DNA of 6,733 nt from Thermofilum sp. (GTDB taxonomy: Archaea; Thermoproteota; Thermoprotei; Thermofilales; Thermofilaceae): positions 1 to 6,733 of the forward strand of contig JAJHRM010000139.1 in NCBI GenBank assembly GCA_020832965.1, in the 5' to 3' direction. The notes beneath the pieces are model-generated. The model did not search any database, had not been told where the DNA came from, and saw only the letters and a list, made by a program, of their open reading frames with translations. Shown here piece after piece: positions 6,269 through 6,733 of the stretch. How positions within the stretch are numbered: position 1 is the first letter of the stretch; every line of letters begins with the position of its first letter. The position numbers were made by a program, and so were the translations under genes.

Positions 6269-6279
6269 AGAGGTGCTTA
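6262..6279. promoter_or_regulatory. Putative operator over the ATPase 1 start
   Basis: TAAGCAC-AGAG-GTGCTTA has perfect 7-bp arms and a 4-bp spacer. One arm contains the GTG start codon (6268-6266), which is also the predicted transcription start. Archaeal repressors commonly bind such dyads next to the TATA box or start site, so this is a good candidate for local control of the importer. The binding protein is unknown. Confidence 0.5.
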
Positions 6280-6290
6280 CAGAGACACCC

Positions 6291-6297
6291 TATATAA
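6291..6297 (-). promoter_or_regulatory. TATA box of ATPase 1
   Basis: TTATATA on the minus strand, centred 26 nt before GTG 6268, in the 35-nt gap after the small membrane protein gene. It implies that the importer starts its own transcript here, with no 5' leader. Confidence 0.6.
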
Positions 6298-6298
6298 G

Positions 6299-6308
6299 CC
6301 TAATTAGG
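6299..6308. repeat. Perfect 10-bp palindrome next to the ATPase 1 TATA box
   Basis: CCTAATTAGG, one base upstream of the TATA box on the transcribed side. It covers the position of the TFB recognition element and includes the stop codon of the small membrane protein. It could be a second regulator half of the 6262-6279 dyad or a chance AT-centred palindrome. Confidence 0.35.
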
Positions 6309-6513
6309 TACGACAGCGAAGCAGCTTTGCTTCGCGTTTAAGCAGGTAGTATATCGAAATTATCGTTATCATAAAAATAAAAACTAGATAAAAAAATTCA
6401 AAAGTTAATATTCGATTATTTGATATATAATAAATAAGCGTTAGGATTTCTAATATTAAACCCCACACAAGTATAGTAAGAACAGTTTTATGGAGGCCCG
6501 CAGTACTCGTCAC
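6304..6513 (-). CDS. Small protein with two membrane segments, unrecognised
   Basis: Hypothetical protein of 69 residues from GTG 6513, or 75 from ATG 6531. It has two strongly hydrophobic stretches, VLTILVWGLILEILTLIYYI and FFYLVFIFMITIISIYYLL, separated by a short polar turn (SNNRILT), and a basic tail KREAKLLRCRT. By the positive-inside rule the tail is probably cytoplasmic, giving a hairpin with both ends inside. I recognise no family. The GTG is preferred because a TATA box (6538-6544) lies about 28 nt upstream and the start shares the CCTGTG context of the transporter genes; ATG 6531 is only about 10 nt from that box and has no ribosome site. It lies between a glycosidase and the importer on the same strand. 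Very AT-rich, so chance hydrophobicity from T-rich codons is possible; existence as a gene is moderately sure. Confidence 0.55.
   Translation of the reverse strand: MTSTAGLHKTVLTILVWGLILEILTLIYYISNNRILTFEFFYLVFIFMITIISIYYLLKREAKLLRCRT
6316..6335 (-). repeat. GC-rich hairpin at the 3' end of the small membrane protein gene
   Basis: GCGAAGC and GCTTCGC form perfect 7-bp arms around a 6-nt loop, in otherwise AT-rich DNA. It is within the last codons (REAKLLR) of the small gene and about 20 bp before the ATPase 1 TATA box. No T-run follows on the minus strand, so it is not a classical terminator. It could stabilise an upstream transcript's end. Confidence 0.4.
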
Positions 6514-6537
6514 AGGACAGATTCTTTTCATACTAAG

Positions 6538-6544
6538 TATAAAA
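6538..6544 (-). promoter_or_regulatory. TATA box of the small membrane protein gene
   Basis: TTTTATA on the minus strand, centred about 28 nt before GTG 6513 and about 10 nt before ATG 6531. It therefore supports the later start. It is in the 78-nt AT-rich gap after the glycosidase stop codon (60 nt if ATG 6531 is used). Confidence 0.45.
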
Positions 6545-6566
6545 GCTTTACTTATTCAAATCTAAT

Positions 6567-6582
6567 ACTATATTATTATAGT
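6567..6582 (-). terminator. Possible AT-rich hairpin after the glycosidase gene
   Basis: ACTATA-TTAT-TATAGT, 6-bp arms and a 4-nt loop, starting 9 nt after the glycosidase stop codon. There is no T-run of useful length next to it, so a terminator role is only suggested by position. Confidence 0.25.
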
Positions 6583-6591
6583 TTCCTATTA

Positions 6592-6733
6592 TCATAGTTC
6601 TAATGCGATTCTGGATAAATAGTTTGCTGTATCAGCAATCATGTCGAGTATCAGCGTTGACCAGCCGAAGTCGGGGGCTCCCAGCGGCTCTCCGGTCGCG
6701 CTGTTGTAGTTCTCGTTGCAGGTGGGGCCCTCC
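6592..6733 (-). CDS. Glycoside hydrolase, GH63 / mannosylglycerate-hydrolase-like, C-terminal end, cut by window edge
   Basis: The last 46 residues of a gene entering from the right edge, in frame to a TGA at 6594-6592. The segment NENYNSATGE followed by PLGAPDFGW and STLILDM matches the end of (alpha/alpha)6-barrel glycosidases of the GH63 / mannosylglycerate-hydrolase group, where a pattern like ENYxPxTGExLGxxxFxWT closes the barrel. Such enzymes release glucose or mannose from oligosaccharides or compatible-solute glycosides; the exact substrate cannot be read from this piece. The final residues (IADTANYLSRIALEL) form an amphipathic helix. Oddity: GC falls from about 67% to under 40% within the last 20 or so codons. 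It is on the same strand as the importer downstream, consistent with a sugar-use locus. GH37 or another related family is the main alternative. Confidence 0.6.
   Translation of the reverse strand, partial: EGPTCNENYNSATGEPLGAPDFGWSTLILDMIADTANYLSRIALEL

Overview
The window reads as part of a hyperthermophilic archaeal chromosome, most likely Thermoproteota (Crenarchaeota). Evidence: apparently leaderless genes with a TATA box about 24-28 nt upstream of a GTG start, T-tract terminators, a substrate-binding protein with a C-terminal membrane anchor, and an archaeal-looking thymidylate kinase. A Thermofilum-like genus is a guess from gene content, not a demonstrated assignment. All genes lie on the minus strand, so transcription runs from high to low coordinates.

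Layout in transcription order: (1) 6733-6592, the C-terminus of a glycosidase resembling the GH63 / mannosylglycerate-hydrolase group, cut by the window edge. (2) 6513-6304 (possibly from 6531), a small protein with two membrane segments, unrecognised. (3) 6268-5468, a short Dpp/Opp-type ABC ATPase. (4) 5425-4382 and (5) 4385-3528, the two DppB- and DppC-like permeases, with an ATGA overlap. (6) 3526-2558, a second Dpp/Opp-type ATPase carrying the Cys4 C-terminal motif. (7) 2410-347, a family-5 solute-binding protein with signal peptide, coiled-coil stalk and C-terminal membrane anchor. (8) 218-1, the N-terminal third of a thymidylate kinase, cut by the window edge.

Items 3-7 form one complete nickel/peptide/oligosaccharide-class (family 5) ABC importer: binding protein, two permeases, two ATPases. 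The family imports peptides in many organisms, but in Crenarchaeota, Thermococcales and Thermotoga it also imports oligosaccharides. The glycosidase upstream on the same strand makes a sugar or glycoside substrate plausible, though this is inference. The cassette is divided by TATA boxes into units: small protein; ATPase 1; permease-permease-ATPase 2; binding protein; kinase. Genes inside the central unit are joined by overlaps and Shine-Dalgarno sites.

The most interesting signals are regulatory. Four starts share a CYTGTG motif whose GTG is the start codon, and three of these are covered by different inverted repeats. The strongest, at 6262-6279, has 7-bp perfect arms and lies over the start of ATPase 1. 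Base composition is also uneven: about 67% GC at both outer edges (sampled lines) against an AT-rich interior, with an abrupt change inside the last codons of the glycosidase. The kinase fragment has Leu where the P-loop Lys is expected. I see no CRISPR array, tRNA, rRNA or insertion sequence, and no gene-free stretch longer than about 150 bases.
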